DNA from: CALLCD01 sp039196965
GTDB taxonomy: Bacteria > Pseudomonadota > Alphaproteobacteria > Caulobacterales > Hyphomonadaceae
Length of the DNA stretch: 64,000 nt
Assembly: GCA_039196965.1 (NCBI GenBank)
Contig: JBCCUK010000005.1
Span: 62,001 to 126,000 of the forward strand
Reading direction: 5' to 3'
Each line of letters begins with the position of its first letter. Position 1 is the first letter of the stretch. Below the pieces are notes generated by a model, which was not told the origin of the DNA, searched no databases, and worked only from the letters and a program-made list of their open reading frames with translations. The translations under genes and the position numbers were made by a program. Positions 25,038 to 33,893 of the stretch are shown piece after piece.

Positions 25038-26516
25038 CTAATTGGGCTCCGGTACGAGATCGGCGACGATCTTCGCCGATGACAGTACGCCAGGCATACC
25101 TGCACCCGGATGCGTTCCTGCTCCTGCGAGGTAGAGCCCCTTTAGTTCTTCACTCTTATTGTGCGGGCGGAACCAGGCGCTTTGAAACAGTTTCGGTTCT
25201 AGGGAGAAACCTGCCCCGAGATGAGATCCCAAACGATCCTTGAAATCAATCGGGCTGATATAGTGCGATGTGACAAGCGCGTCTTTCAGACCCGGCAGCA
25301 TCGTTTCTTCTAAGCGCGTTTCAATCGCCTGGCGGAACGTTTCACCAAAGGCGTTCCAGTCAACGCCCGATTTTAGGTTCGGCACGGGTGCCAATACGTA
25401 GAATGCGTCGCAGCCTTCTGGAGCAAGGCTTGGGTCAGACGCTGTGGGCCGGTGCAAATAGAGACTGAAATCCTCCGCCTGCCGATGATTTGTAAAAATG
25501 TCATCCAGCAGACCTTTGTAACGCGGCCCCAGAACCATCGTATGGTGCTGTACATCGTCATACTTCTTGTTAGTCCCGAAGTACCAGACGAATAGGCTCA
25601 TAGAGAACTTACTTCTCGCGATTTTCTGATCCGTCCAGCGTTTCCGTTTCTTGTGAGACAGGAACCGCCCATAAGTTGTTCCCGGATCGACATTGGAGAC
25701 CACAATGTCTGCGGGGAACACCTGACCGGATTCGGTTTCCACACCGGTGGCCTTGTGGCCATCCTCCAATATCCTGGAGACAGGTTGATTGTATTCGATC
25801 TTGCCGCCGTTTCTGAGAACGAGATCGGCCAGTGAATTGACGATGGCCCCGGTGCCGCCTACGGCATAGTGGACGCCGAATTTGCTCTCGAGATGTGAGA
25901 TCAGGCAATAATATGCCGTGGTTGTAAACGGGTTTCCGCCTATCAGGAGAGGGTGGAAACTGAAGGCCATGCGCAATTTCGGATGTTTGAAATAGTCGCT
26001 GACTTTTGAGTGTACCGTACGGTAGCCGCCGAGCCGTACAAGATCATAGAATGTCTGTAGCGTGAATAGGAAGCTGTGAAATGGCTTGTCCACGAGATCG
26101 ACGAATGCGACCTCGTAAATCTTTCCGCTGTCGATCATGAAGCGGTCGTATCCAGCTACATCGTCCGGCTCTAGCTCTGCAATTTGTTTGCGCATGGCAT
26201 CGGCATCGGCCGAATAGCTGAAGGTGAAGCCGTCATCAAACCGTATATCATAGAACGGATCGCAGGGTTTCAGCATCACATCCTGATGGAAGCTGCCGCC
26301 GCAATCCCGCCACAGCTCTTCGAGAATAAAAGGGGCGGTGACAATGGTCGGTCCGGCATCGAAGGTGAACCCATCCTGACGATATGTATAAGCCCGGCCG
26401 CCCGGCGCATCGAGTTTCTCCAGAACCGTGACGTCGTATCCTTTGGCGGCGAGCCTGGCGGCAGAAGCAAGACCTCCAAGGCCGCTTCCGATAATGACCG
26501 CTTTTGATGGTTCCAT
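25038..26516 (-). CDS. crtI: Phytoene desaturase CrtI
   Basis: FAD-dependent desaturase that converts phytoene to neurosporene or lycopene. The FAD motif AVIIGSGLGGLASAARLA and APGGRAYTYRQDGFTFDAGP at the N-terminus and LKGLYLAGAGTHPGAGMPGVL at the C-terminus are diagnostic. I start it at ATG 26516 (MEPSKAVIIG, 492 aa); the upstream in-frame start at 26564 lies in the PpsR box and adds a non-conserved 16-residue leader. A crtI-crtD operon is likely. Sequence alone cannot tell whether three or four desaturations are made. Confidence 0.96.
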   Translation of the reverse strand: MEPSKAVIIGSGLGGLASAARLAAKGYDVTVLEKLDAPGGRAYTYRQDGFTFDAGPTIVTAPFILEELWRDCGGSFHQDVMLKPCDPFYDIRFDDGFTFSYSADADAMRKQIAELEPDDVAGYDRFMIDSGKIYEVAFVDLVDKPFHSFLFTLQTFYDLVRLGGYRTVHSKVSDYFKHPKLRMAFSFHPLLIGGNPFTTTAYYCLISHLESKFGVHYAVGGTGAIVNSLADLVLRNGGKIEYNQPVSRILEDGHKATGVETESGQVFPADIVVSNVDPGTTYGRFLSHKKRKRWTDQKIARSKFSMSLFVWYFGTNKKYDDVQHHTMVLGPRYKGLLDDIFTNHRQAEDFSLYLHRPTASDPSLAPEGCDAFYVLAPVPNLKSGVDWNAFGETFRQAIETRLEETMLPGLKDALVTSHYISPIDFKDRLGSHLGAGFSLEPKLFQSAWFRPHNKSEELKGLYLAGAGTHPGAGMPGVLSSAKIVADLVPEPN

Positions 26517-26558
26517 CCAATAACCTCGTCGATGACGCGTTTGAAACGGGACAATTAT

Positions 26559-26576
26559 TGTCAACCTAATTTGACA
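26559..26576. promoter_or_regulatory. PpsR box between crtI and the ATP-grasp gene
   Basis: TGTCAACCTAATTTGACA is a perfect and highly symmetric TGT-N12-ACA palindrome in the 121-base divergent gap, 43 bases from the crtI ATG and 61 bases from the ATP-grasp ATG. Its arms TGTCAA/TTGACA are the best in the window. A single operator could place both genes under PpsR. Confidence 0.87.
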
Positions 26577-26637
26577 ATCGCAATATTTAAATGAAATGTA
26601 CAGGGGCAGCCGTTCAGCCGCAAATCAAAGCTGGAAT

Positions 26638-27813
26638 ATGCAAAAAACCGTACTCTTGACGCTGGGTCGTTTGCCGAAAGCCCTTGAACTTGTAAGGGCG
26701 TTGGACGCGGCTGGCTGTCGGGTTCTGGTGGCTGATCCCTTTAAGTCTCAATTATCGAAACCGTCGCGGTCGGTTGATCGTAGCTTTGTTGTAACCCCTC
26801 CAAATAAAGATCTTGATGCATTTCACGAGGATCTGCTGGATATCGTTCTCTCCGAAAGTGTCGACCTTATCATCCCAATTTCGGAGGAGGCGCTTTATGT
26901 GGCGCTTCTGGAACCCAGGTTGCCACCCCGCACCAAGCTTTTCGGTGCCTCCTTCCAGACACTCGAGATCCTACACAACAAGCTCACCTTTCAGGATTGC
27001 GTCAAAGACAGCGGTCTTCTGCCGATCCCGTCTGCGTGCGCCAACACTCAGGAGGCGCTGGCACTCACGGAAACAGATGATTGCGTGGTCAAACCTGTTC
27101 TGGGCTGCAGTGGCCAGGGACTCGCTTTTTTCGAGACAGGACAGCCTCCGCCGCCCTCGCTTCTGACCGGCGACAACCTTATCCAAAAGCGTATCCGTGG
27201 CCGGGAAATCAGTTCACAGACCATAGCGCGGGATGGAAAAGTTCTCGGAACTGTTCTTTACGAGGGTCTTGCGCATTCAGGTACGGTGTCTGTCTGCTTC
27301 TCCCATGTAGACGACTGCCCTCAGACTGAGGCGTGGGTTACACAATTCGTCAAAACGCAGAAATCCGATGGCTTCATTGCCTTCGACTTTATCGTTGATG
27401 AGGAAGGGACCCCCTGGCCTCTGGAATGCAATCCGCGTCTTACGAGTGGTATTCATTTCATGCGTCACGACGATCTTGCCGCCAGTGTGCTTGGCGATGA
27501 GCTGACAGGGCCCATCAGATTGACGAAGTCCCGCCGTTTTCAGGAGGGGCATACGACTCTCCTCAACGCCTACAGCAATACTCTGAAGCCACTCACAATG
27601 CTTCGTCAGCTCGGGCTTGTTTTTTCTACACCGGACGTTTTGTGGCGCTGGCGTGATCCGTTGCCGTTTTTTCTCATGACTCCTATGTCTTGGCCGATAT
27701 TACGTCAGGTGATGTTCCATGGGGTAGGGTTTGGTGAAGCAGCGACGAAAGATATCGAGTGGCGAGAGCCTGCCCCATCGCTACTTTCCAACTTGAGCGC
27801 GGCCTATGTTTGA
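26638..27813 (+). CDS. ATP-grasp ligase-like protein in the carotenoid region
   Basis: ATP-grasp protein (about 391 aa) of CarB/PylC-like build; the specific function is unknown to me. It has an N-terminal Rossmann-like pre-grasp domain (VLLTLGRLPKALELVRALDAAG), then NKLTFQDCVKDSGL, the glycine-rich ATP loop VVKPVLGCSGQGLAFFE (about residues 150-166), and the metal-binding end DFIVDEEGTPWPLECNPR (about 262-279). A 110-residue tail follows. Such enzymes activate a carboxylate as acyl phosphate and join it to an amine or thiol. ATG 26638 is preferred. It shares the PpsR box with crtI and is convergent with the P450 gene (37-base gap), so modification of a carotenoid is a reasonable but unproven guess. 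Confidence 0.82.
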   Translation: MQKTVLLTLGRLPKALELVRALDAAGCRVLVADPFKSQLSKPSRSVDRSFVVTPPNKDLDAFHEDLLDIVLSESVDLIIPISEEALYVALLEPRLPPRTKLFGASFQTLEILHNKLTFQDCVKDSGLLPIPSACANTQEALALTETDDCVVKPVLGCSGQGLAFFETGQPPPPSLLTGDNLIQKRIRGREISSQTIARDGKVLGTVLYEGLAHSGTVSVCFSHVDDCPQTEAWVTQFVKTQKSDGFIAFDFIVDEEGTPWPLECNPRLTSGIHFMRHDDLAASVLGDELTGPIRLTKSRRFQEGHTTLLNAYSNTLKPLTMLRQLGLVFSTPDVLWRWRDPLPFFLMTPMSWPILRQVMFHGVGFGEAATKDIEWREPAPSLLSNLSAAYV

Positions 27814-27850
27814 GATGGCGCGATCTCCTGACCGCCCTTGCAGGTTGTTC

Positions 27851-29236
27851 TCAGGCCTTATGGCTGCGCACCCGCACGGAAATTTCTCGCATGGGACGCG
27901 TGGTCATTCGAGCGGCGGGGCGGATCGGGTCATGGCCGACGATATCTATATCGAAAGCTCGGGCGAGGCGTGCGAGAATCAGAACAGCTTCGATTGTCGC
28001 AAACCCAGCCCCAACGCAGGTGTGTGGTCCGGAGCCAAAAGGAATGAACGATCCTTTCATGACCTCTTTTTCCCGCCCAGGCATGAATCTATCCGGATCG
28101 AAAACGTCCGGGTCCTGCCAGTACAATTCGTGGCGATGCAGGGTCCAGGGCGAGATCATGATCAATGCGCCTTTGCGCAATCTGACCCCGCCGACATTTG
28201 CCTTCTCCAGCGCGACGCGCGGCATGAAGGTGAGAGGAGGATAGAGGCGCATAGTTTCCTTGAAAACGCTTCGTGTAAAGATGAGTTTTTTGACCGCATC
28301 GAATGTGACCTCGCCGCCGCTAGTATGCTCTTCCACCTCTTCTCGGATTCGGCGGAGAACGTCTGTCTGTTCAGCAAGGATATAGAATGCCCAGGTCAGG
28401 GCGCTGGCGGTGGTTTCGTGTCCGGCAAGGAAAAAGACACCAAGTTGGTCAATCAATTCATCACGGGTGAAAGCTTCTCCGGTGTCCTCGTCGCGGGACG
28501 CGATCACGGCGCTCGCAATATCGTTGTATTTCCCGACACCGTCGCCGAGATGGGTATCGATCAGCGATCCGATATGCGCCCGAATGCGTTCACACGCTGC
28601 CAGCACATCCGGGGCCTGCCGGACTTTCTTCCAGGCTGGATCGACGATCAGGCGCCAAACTTTTACTTGTCCGACGCCCCGTTCGAAAATTGCGAAGTCT
28701 TCGAAAATGTCCCGAGCCACATTGCTTGTCAGCGGAACCGAGAAGACCGAGCGGCAGATAATGTCCGCCGTCAATTCACTCATGGCAAAATCGAGGGAGA
28801 AAGCCTCGCCCGTATTGGCAAAAGCGCGCAGCCGCCGTTCATAGTGATTAACCGCCGCATCCATGGCGGCGAAGGCGAGGTTCAGCCGCATCATAGAGAA
28901 GGCCGGTTCGACCATCCGCCTCTGGCGCGCCCAGACCTCTCCGTCAGTTACGAAAATCGATGTGCCGATAAGTTTTTCCAGCGCCCCGACCATGAGATCG
29001 CTCTTTGGAAAGAGGGAGCCATCATCATTCATGATCTGTTTTACCAGCGCGGGATCATTGAACAGTTTGATCGATCGACGCGAATAGCCGAGTTCACAGG
29101 CCCGCTTGCGGTATGCGGCTGCTGGGAGGAGATTGAGCAAGTTTCCATCGCCCCAGCGCATCGTGCGTACGAGGGCGGCGACCGGCGGCAGAAGGGCGGG
29201 CCGCGGCGGGACGTAAGTCTTTTTTTCAGCAAGCAT
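27851..29236 (-). CDS. Cytochrome P450 in the carotenoid gene region
   Basis: Cytochrome P450 of 461 residues. It shows the I-helix motif FFLAGHETTASALTW, the ExxR helix FKETMRLYPPLTFMPRVA and the haem loop FIPFGSGPHTCVGAGFA with Cys407 as haem ligand. A long hydrophilic N-terminus without membrane anchor suggests a soluble enzyme that needs external ferredoxin; none is adjacent. It sits between the ATP-grasp gene (convergent) and DUF2306 gene (divergent, 46 bases). Carotenoid hydroxylation by P450s is known (CYP175A1 of Thermus), so a carotenoid substrate is plausible. I saw no PpsR box upstream. Confidence 0.93.
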   Translation of the reverse strand: MLAEKKTYVPPRPALLPPVAALVRTMRWGDGNLLNLLPAAAYRKRACELGYSRRSIKLFNDPALVKQIMNDDGSLFPKSDLMVGALEKLIGTSIFVTDGEVWARQRRMVEPAFSMMRLNLAFAAMDAAVNHYERRLRAFANTGEAFSLDFAMSELTADIICRSVFSVPLTSNVARDIFEDFAIFERGVGQVKVWRLIVDPAWKKVRQAPDVLAACERIRAHIGSLIDTHLGDGVGKYNDIASAVIASRDEDTGEAFTRDELIDQLGVFFLAGHETTASALTWAFYILAEQTDVLRRIREEVEEHTSGGEVTFDAVKKLIFTRSVFKETMRLYPPLTFMPRVALEKANVGGVRLRKGALIMISPWTLHRHELYWQDPDVFDPDRFMPGREKEVMKGSFIPFGSGPHTCVGAGFATIEAVLILARLARAFDIDIVGHDPIRPAARMTTRPMREISVRVRSHKA

Positions 29237-29282
29237 GTACCGCTCCCTCTTCTAGGGTCGAATAATGAGGAGGCCACCTGAT

Positions 29283-30086
29283 ATGCATGTCCATGATCTC
29301 TTCGTGACCCTGGTCATTCTTCACATCATTGGCGGTGTTCCCGGCCTGATCAGTTTCTGGATCCCTGTCTTCAGCAAGAAGGGTGGAAAGGCGCACAGGA
29401 TTTCCGGCAAGGTGTTCACGTTCAGCATGTTGTTTACCGGAACGATGGCCGTGGGCATGGCGACCACAACGCTGATCGCGCCTTTGCCTACCCATCCGAA
29501 GCTGGTCGATCATCCGGAATTCTATAACCCAGCCTTCATTCGCGGCATTTTTGGATGGATGATGCTCTATCTCGCCATCCTGACCATCAATCTCGCCTGG
29601 CATGGCTGGCGGGTCCTGAAGCACAAAGTTGAGCATCCGCGAAACAAAGGCCCATTCAATCTGTTTCTTCAGTTTGCTTTGTTTTTCTCGGCCTTGAATT
29701 GCGCCGTACAAGGAATACTGATCGGTCAGGTTATGATGGTAGGTATCTCTTTTGTTGGCTTCGCAGCCTTCGGCACAAATATGGTCTTCATCATGCAACC
29801 GACGCCTGCGCGCTATGAATGGCAGTTGGAGCACATCAAGGCGATCGTTGGCGCAGGGATTTCCGTGTACACGGCATTTCTTGCTTTCGGAGCGGTGCGT
29901 CTTATGCCGGCCCTTGCTCTTGCACCGGTCCTCTGGGCGTTTCCTCTGATTACGGGTTTGGCGATCATCATCCATCATCGCCGTGCCGTGCGCCGTCGTT
30001 TTACAGGGTCTCAGTCTCCGCCTCAAAGCATGGTCCATACGCTGCGAAAATTCTCCTCGGTCGGTGAGCTGAAAAAACCCCACTAA
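29283..30086 (+). CDS. DUF2306-type integral membrane protein
   Basis: Membrane protein of about 267 residues with roughly seven hydrophobic segments. The KGGKAHRISGKVFTFSMLF stretch after the first helices and several histidines near membrane ends (LHIIGG, WHGWRVLKH, IIIHHRRAV) fit the DUF2306 family, whose function is not established; haem or lipid binding has been only speculated. ATG 29283 follows GAGGAGG by seven bases. It is divergent from the P450 gene and convergent with crtB. It may belong to the same carotenoid insertion, but nothing else supports that. Confidence 0.7.
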   Translation: MHVHDLFVTLVILHIIGGVPGLISFWIPVFSKKGGKAHRISGKVFTFSMLFTGTMAVGMATTTLIAPLPTHPKLVDHPEFYNPAFIRGIFGWMMLYLAILTINLAWHGWRVLKHKVEHPRNKGPFNLFLQFALFFSALNCAVQGILIGQVMMVGISFVGFAAFGTNMVFIMQPTPARYEWQLEHIKAIVGAGISVYTAFLAFGAVRLMPALALAPVLWAFPLITGLAIIIHHRRAVRRRFTGSQSPPQSMVHTLRKFSSVGELKKPH

Positions 30087-30152
30087 TTCGGGAACCGTGC
30101 TTAAGCCAACCGTGCGTTCTCTTGGACATGACGGGGTCAGCAAAGTTGCTGC

Positions 30153-31187
30153 TCAATACCCTCCACGCTGTGAATCGGTGACGCGTTCCATGCGGGCAAA
30201 GAGATCCAGCACCCAAAGGGTTCGGTTCGGCAGTATTGGTTCGTTGTCTTGCAATGACTGGGCAGCGATCGCCTTTGCCAGATATTCTGTTTGCTCAAGA
30301 GGTGGCTGTGCCGAGGCGGTTTCGATTCTGTATGTGGAAGCCAGAGCGACCAGTGCGAGTTTGCGCTGCTTTGGCACGAAAGCCCGCATCGTCACTGAAT
30401 CATAGCCATTTTTCTTGATGTATGCGCCAATATCTCGATAGATCAGCCCTGCTGCAGTGATCGCTGTGCGGCAGCCGCTCGGCAATAATGCTGATCCTGA
30501 CAGGCCGCGCTCATATAGCGGTTCTGCCGCAGCAAGCAGGCGTTTCGTCACCTCGGCTATGCGCGCGTCAAACCCCGGATTGCGAAGGAATGCGTCCGGT
30601 TCAATACCTTCTTCCCGCATCCATGCCAGCGGCGCGTAAATCCGACCGGCTCGTGCATCCTCGCCGATATCACGCGCAATATTCGTCAACTGCATGGCAA
30701 CACCGAGGTCGCATGCCCGTGCTGCGGCTTTGGCGCAGGTCGCCCCCATCAGCGTTGTCATCATTGCACCGACGGAGCCAGCAACGCGGGTGGAATAGTC
30801 GTACACTCCTTCAATTGTCTCGTATGTTCGGCCCTCGCTGTCCCATACGAGACCCTCGATAAGGGCATCGGGCAGGACGCGCGGTATGCCCCAATTTTCG
30901 ACGACATAAGCAAATGCGCGGTCTACCGGATCATCTATCGGATGACCTGAATAGATAAGGTTCAAACGACGCGTGAATGTGTCGACCGCTGCTCTTGGAT
31001 CTTCTCCAAGGTCAATCGCGTCATCGGCATACCGACAAAAGGCGTAAGTTGCATAGGCTGCTGTCCGCACAGCTTTGGGTAAAAGAAGCGATGCCGCATA
31101 GAAGCTCTTCGACCCATCCTTGATAACGGACCGGCAATGATCGAAGTCGGCGGGCATGGCTTGCCGAGAGATCGATTCTGTAATCAT
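30153..31187 (-). CDS. crtB: Phytoene synthase CrtB
   Basis: Condenses two GGPP to 15-cis-phytoene (344 aa). GSKSFYAASLLLPKAVR, the first Asp motif YADDAIDLGED and the second region QLTNIARDIGEDARAGR are diagnostic, as is the SALLP/AGLIYRDIGAYI region near the end. ATG 31187 lies inside a TGT-N12-ACA palindrome; the next Met is residue 11, so a slightly shorter protein is possible. It is downstream of the bchI-D-O unit by 88 bases on the same strand. Confidence 0.95.
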   Translation of the reverse strand: MITESISRQAMPADFDHCRSVIKDGSKSFYAASLLLPKAVRTAAYATYAFCRYADDAIDLGEDPRAAVDTFTRRLNLIYSGHPIDDPVDRAFAYVVENWGIPRVLPDALIEGLVWDSEGRTYETIEGVYDYSTRVAGSVGAMMTTLMGATCAKAAARACDLGVAMQLTNIARDIGEDARAGRIYAPLAWMREEGIEPDAFLRNPGFDARIAEVTKRLLAAAEPLYERGLSGSALLPSGCRTAITAAGLIYRDIGAYIKKNGYDSVTMRAFVPKQRKLALVALASTYRIETASAQPPLEQTEYLAKAIAAQSLQDNEPILPNRTLWVLDLFARMERVTDSQRGGY

Positions 31188-31196
31188 AGATAGACA
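31179..31196. promoter_or_regulatory. Possible PpsR box over the crtB start codon
   Basis: TGTAATCATAGATAGACA satisfies TGT-N12-ACA but its inner bases are less symmetric than in the other boxes. It spans the crtB ATG. Next to it an AGACA-N8-TGTCT inverted repeat (31193-31210) has the half-sites facing outward. A chance match is possible. Confidence 0.5.
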
Positions 31197-31275
31197 TTGA
31201 ACGGTGTCTAGAAAGATAATGCAAGGGTAATTTCCCCATATTTCCAGACCTTCTTGATGATCTGCTTCATCCGGA

Positions 31276-32181
31276 TCAGTGATTTAGAATAGCGGTCGCT
31301 AGTTTGGCTGGTGCTTCTTCATGGGCGAGATGGCCCACATCCTCGATACAGAGATAGCGTCCATTTCTAGCGATCTTCGAGAGATCAAGCGCGGTGTCAG
31401 GTGGCACGGTTCTGTCCTTGCTGCCGGTAACAAACAGGATTGGCCGATCCAGTTCGGCGCAGATCGCTTCCATGGGTGACAAGTCCCAATTCGCCATCAT
31501 TTGCAGCGTTCCCTGCACGTGCTCGCGCGACCGCATCAGTACCGCATACTGTTCCAATGTTTCGCGGGAGGGCACGGAACCTGTATCGAGTAGCAGGCGT
31601 TCCACGCGGCCGATATCTTTCGCGCTGCTGGACAAGGCGCGTGCCGCAAATCCACCAAAGGTGACCAGCTTTGCCGTCATTGGAGCGATAATACCCATTG
31701 CTCCCGCGAAAGGCTGAAGCGCGCCATTTAAAGAGACGATGCGCTCAAGATCGGCCGGGTTCCGCTTGGCCAGATTGATCGCAATGGCCGCTCCGGCGGA
31801 GTGACCAATGATGACTTTTGGCCAGAAATCCAGTTCTTTGAGAACGCGGCTGATCGCCATCGTCACATTTGGCAGGCTCGGCACAAAGCCGGGGCGCATC
31901 TGGCTGAATCCATGCCCGGGCAGATCGATCGCCAGCAGGTCATAGTGCGCGGCGAGCATGGGGAAGAGCCCGGCCCAGGAGTGCGTGGAGGCTCCTGTGC
32001 CGTGGAGAAGGAGCGCGCGTGGCCCTGCACCCATCCTTTGGATATGCCAGGTTTCACGATCGATTTGTAGGAAACGGCTTGTGTGGCTATGCGGCCAGTT
32101 TTGTTTGTGTTTGGTCCAATCTGGGGCACCGGATCTGATCCTTGGCGGGTCGTTGAGCAGGATCACTTTCCGTCTCCTCAC
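31276..32181 (-). CDS. bchO: Mg-protoporphyrin chelatase accessory hydrolase BchO
   Basis: Alpha/beta hydrolase of 301 residues, always linked to bchI-bchD in purple bacteria; its exact reaction is unknown. The HGTGASTHSW oxyanion region, the nucleophile elbow VIIGHSAGAAIAI and the C-terminal histidine in EDVGHLAHEEAP are visible, so the catalytic triad seems complete. It overlaps the bchD stop by four bases. It ends 88 bases before crtB. Confidence 0.92.
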   Translation of the reverse strand: MRRRKVILLNDPPRIRSGAPDWTKHKQNWPHSHTSRFLQIDRETWHIQRMGAGPRALLLHGTGASTHSWAGLFPMLAAHYDLLAIDLPGHGFSQMRPGFVPSLPNVTMAISRVLKELDFWPKVIIGHSAGAAIAINLAKRNPADLERIVSLNGALQPFAGAMGIIAPMTAKLVTFGGFAARALSSSAKDIGRVERLLLDTGSVPSRETLEQYAVLMRSREHVQGTLQMMANWDLSPMEAICAELDRPILFVTGSKDRTVPPDTALDLSKIARNGRYLCIEDVGHLAHEEAPAKLATAILNH

Positions 32182-33893
32182 CGCCGTCCAATCTGATTGC
32201 GAACCGTATCGGACACCTCCGAGCCGCCACGGGCCGGCAAGAAATGATAGGCCGCGCCCATATCCGTGCTCAGGGCCTGCGCCCTCGGATCTGGCCTGCG
32301 GGAGGTATCAAAGAAGAGGGTGTCCAGCTGTTTCATGGCCAGAGTCCGGGCGAGCAGTTTCGTCTGCTGCTCCGCTGTTCCTCTATCGGCTGTCCCGTCC
32401 AATGTGATGTTTCCTCGTCCATCGGAAAGAAACACGATCACTGGGGTGCGCCCCCGATCGTTTTCCGCATCGGCGAGGCGAACGGCTGTGGCCATGGCAT
32501 CAGCAAGGGGGGTTGCACCGCCTCCTGGAAGATCGGCCAGCTGCCGCTTTACCCTGACCAGCGACCGCGTGGGCGATAGCGCCAGTTCGGCCTCTTTCCC
32601 TCGAAAGACGATCAGCGAGACCAGATCGCGCCGCGCATAACAATCTGTCAGGAGCCGCGTCGCTGCCCCCTTTGCTTCAGCAAGGCGGTTCAGCGCAGAA
32701 GATCCTGATGCGTCGACAACAAAAATCACCGAAGACTGCTTGCGTCTCCGAAACCGCTTCATCCGGAGATCGCTTTTCCTTATGGCAAAGCCTGCGGCGT
32801 CCGTTTTTTTCCGTCGCAGCGTCTGCATGGGTGCAGCCGTGCGCAATGTGGCGATGAGGTCCACGCGCCCCTTTTCGGTCTGCCTGTCCAGCGTCCGGTC
32901 CGGTCTGCCTTTATCCATAGCGAAGGTGACATCGCCTGAACGCCCCGCTATTCCACGCGCCTTGCGATCTGCACGCCGCTTTTTCTTGCGGGCGAAAGAT
33001 GCACCGGCTTCGGCTGCCACGGCGTCAATCAGCATGGCTTCCAGATCTTCAAGTGACGCCGTTTCTTCATCGCTGTTTGCTTCAGCATCCGATTCTTCGG
33101 GCGGCTCCTTATTCTCCGTAGGCGGTTCATCATCTGGAGCTTCCTGCGGCATGCTTTCCATGCGTGCTGGTACGATCAGACGGCAAGCGGTCGCTGTGTC
33201 TTCGGCGGAAACCTCTGTTCGATCGCCTAGAGCGGCTATAGCTTTTGCGGCTTCGACACAGAAGATCGGCGTGCGCATGGATAGTGCGCCTACGGAAATA
33301 CAGGCCGCCACCACCGCTTCAATAAACGCATCGTCGATGTGAACACCGCTAACCCTTTCTCGCGCCGATCTGATGTCCTCGCGGTTCAAGACGAAGGGTT
33401 CTGCAAACCGATAGGGCACAGCGAAGAGATCAACCTCGAAGGCGACACGCTCTGTCAGCAGGTAGGGTGGGGCCTCCTCGGGGGTATCGCTTTCATCCAG
33501 CAGAACAATATTTGACGGCGCTTCGAGACCGACATCGCTCTGGTCCATGCCTGCTCCGATCAGGGCGGCGGCCTCGCCGTCCAGACGATCGGCCATGCTG
33601 ACAATCAGTGCTCGTCCCCGGGCCTGCTCAATCAGGCCGGCCTCTTTGGTCAGTGCCCCGCTCGCCAGCGATTTCGCCATGGACACACCGCCAATTAGCG
33701 CCCGGGCCGATACGGAGGCGGGCACATAGACCGGTGGCGCGTCGTCCGGCATCAGCTTACGGAACTCTTCGAGCCAGATCTTTCTAACCGGCCCCGCCGG
33801 GACCATCAGCCGGATCCCGCCAAGTTTCGAGCCGCCAATCAGGGCGAGGGCACCTGCGAGCGATGCAAGATACCACCGCTCCGCGACGCTCAC
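32178..33893 (-). CDS. bchD: Magnesium chelatase subunit D
   Basis: AAA+-like subunit (571 aa) that bridges the BchI hexamer and BchH. The N-terminal third is a degenerate AAA+ module without intact Walker A. An acidic, Pro-rich linker lies around residues 250-285. The C-terminal integrin I-like domain has the metal-site motif FVVDASGSSALNRLAEAKGA (DxSxS). Length is normal. Four-base overlaps with bchI upstream and bchO downstream show one operon, bchI-bchD-bchO. Confidence 0.95.
   Translation of the reverse strand: MSVAERWYLASLAGALALIGGSKLGGIRLMVPAGPVRKIWLEEFRKLMPDDAPPVYVPASVSARALIGGVSMAKSLASGALTKEAGLIEQARGRALIVSMADRLDGEAAALIGAGMDQSDVGLEAPSNIVLLDESDTPEEAPPYLLTERVAFEVDLFAVPYRFAEPFVLNREDIRSARERVSGVHIDDAFIEAVVAACISVGALSMRTPIFCVEAAKAIAALGDRTEVSAEDTATACRLIVPARMESMPQEAPDDEPPTENKEPPEESDAEANSDEETASLEDLEAMLIDAVAAEAGASFARKKKRRADRKARGIAGRSGDVTFAMDKGRPDRTLDRQTEKGRVDLIATLRTAAPMQTLRRKKTDAAGFAIRKSDLRMKRFRRRKQSSVIFVVDASGSSALNRLAEAKGAATRLLTDCYARRDLVSLIVFRGKEAELALSPTRSLVRVKRQLADLPGGGATPLADAMATAVRLADAENDRGRTPVIVFLSDGRGNITLDGTADRGTAEQQTKLLARTLAMKQLDTLFFDTSRRPDPRAQALSTDMGAAYHFLPARGGSEVSDTVRNQIGRR

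Noticed and set aside
27806..29281. A 491-codon open frame antisense to the P450 gene
   Set aside because: It exactly shadows the P450 frame, lacks recognisable motifs and has the composition of a reverse reading of a GC-biased gene; the P450 strand carries all catalytic motifs.
29237..29282. Possible shared PpsR operator between P450 and DUF2306
   Set aside because: The 46-base gap has no TGT-N12-ACA or near match; it is mostly the two ribosome-binding regions.
29226..30143. A 305-codon open frame antisense to the DUF2306 gene
   Set aside because: Charged, low-complexity reverse reading of a membrane-protein gene; no ribosome-binding site or family sign.
31250..31275. TGATC...GATCA inverted repeat after bchO as a terminator
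   Set aside because: Arms are only five bases with an 11-base loop and no T-run.
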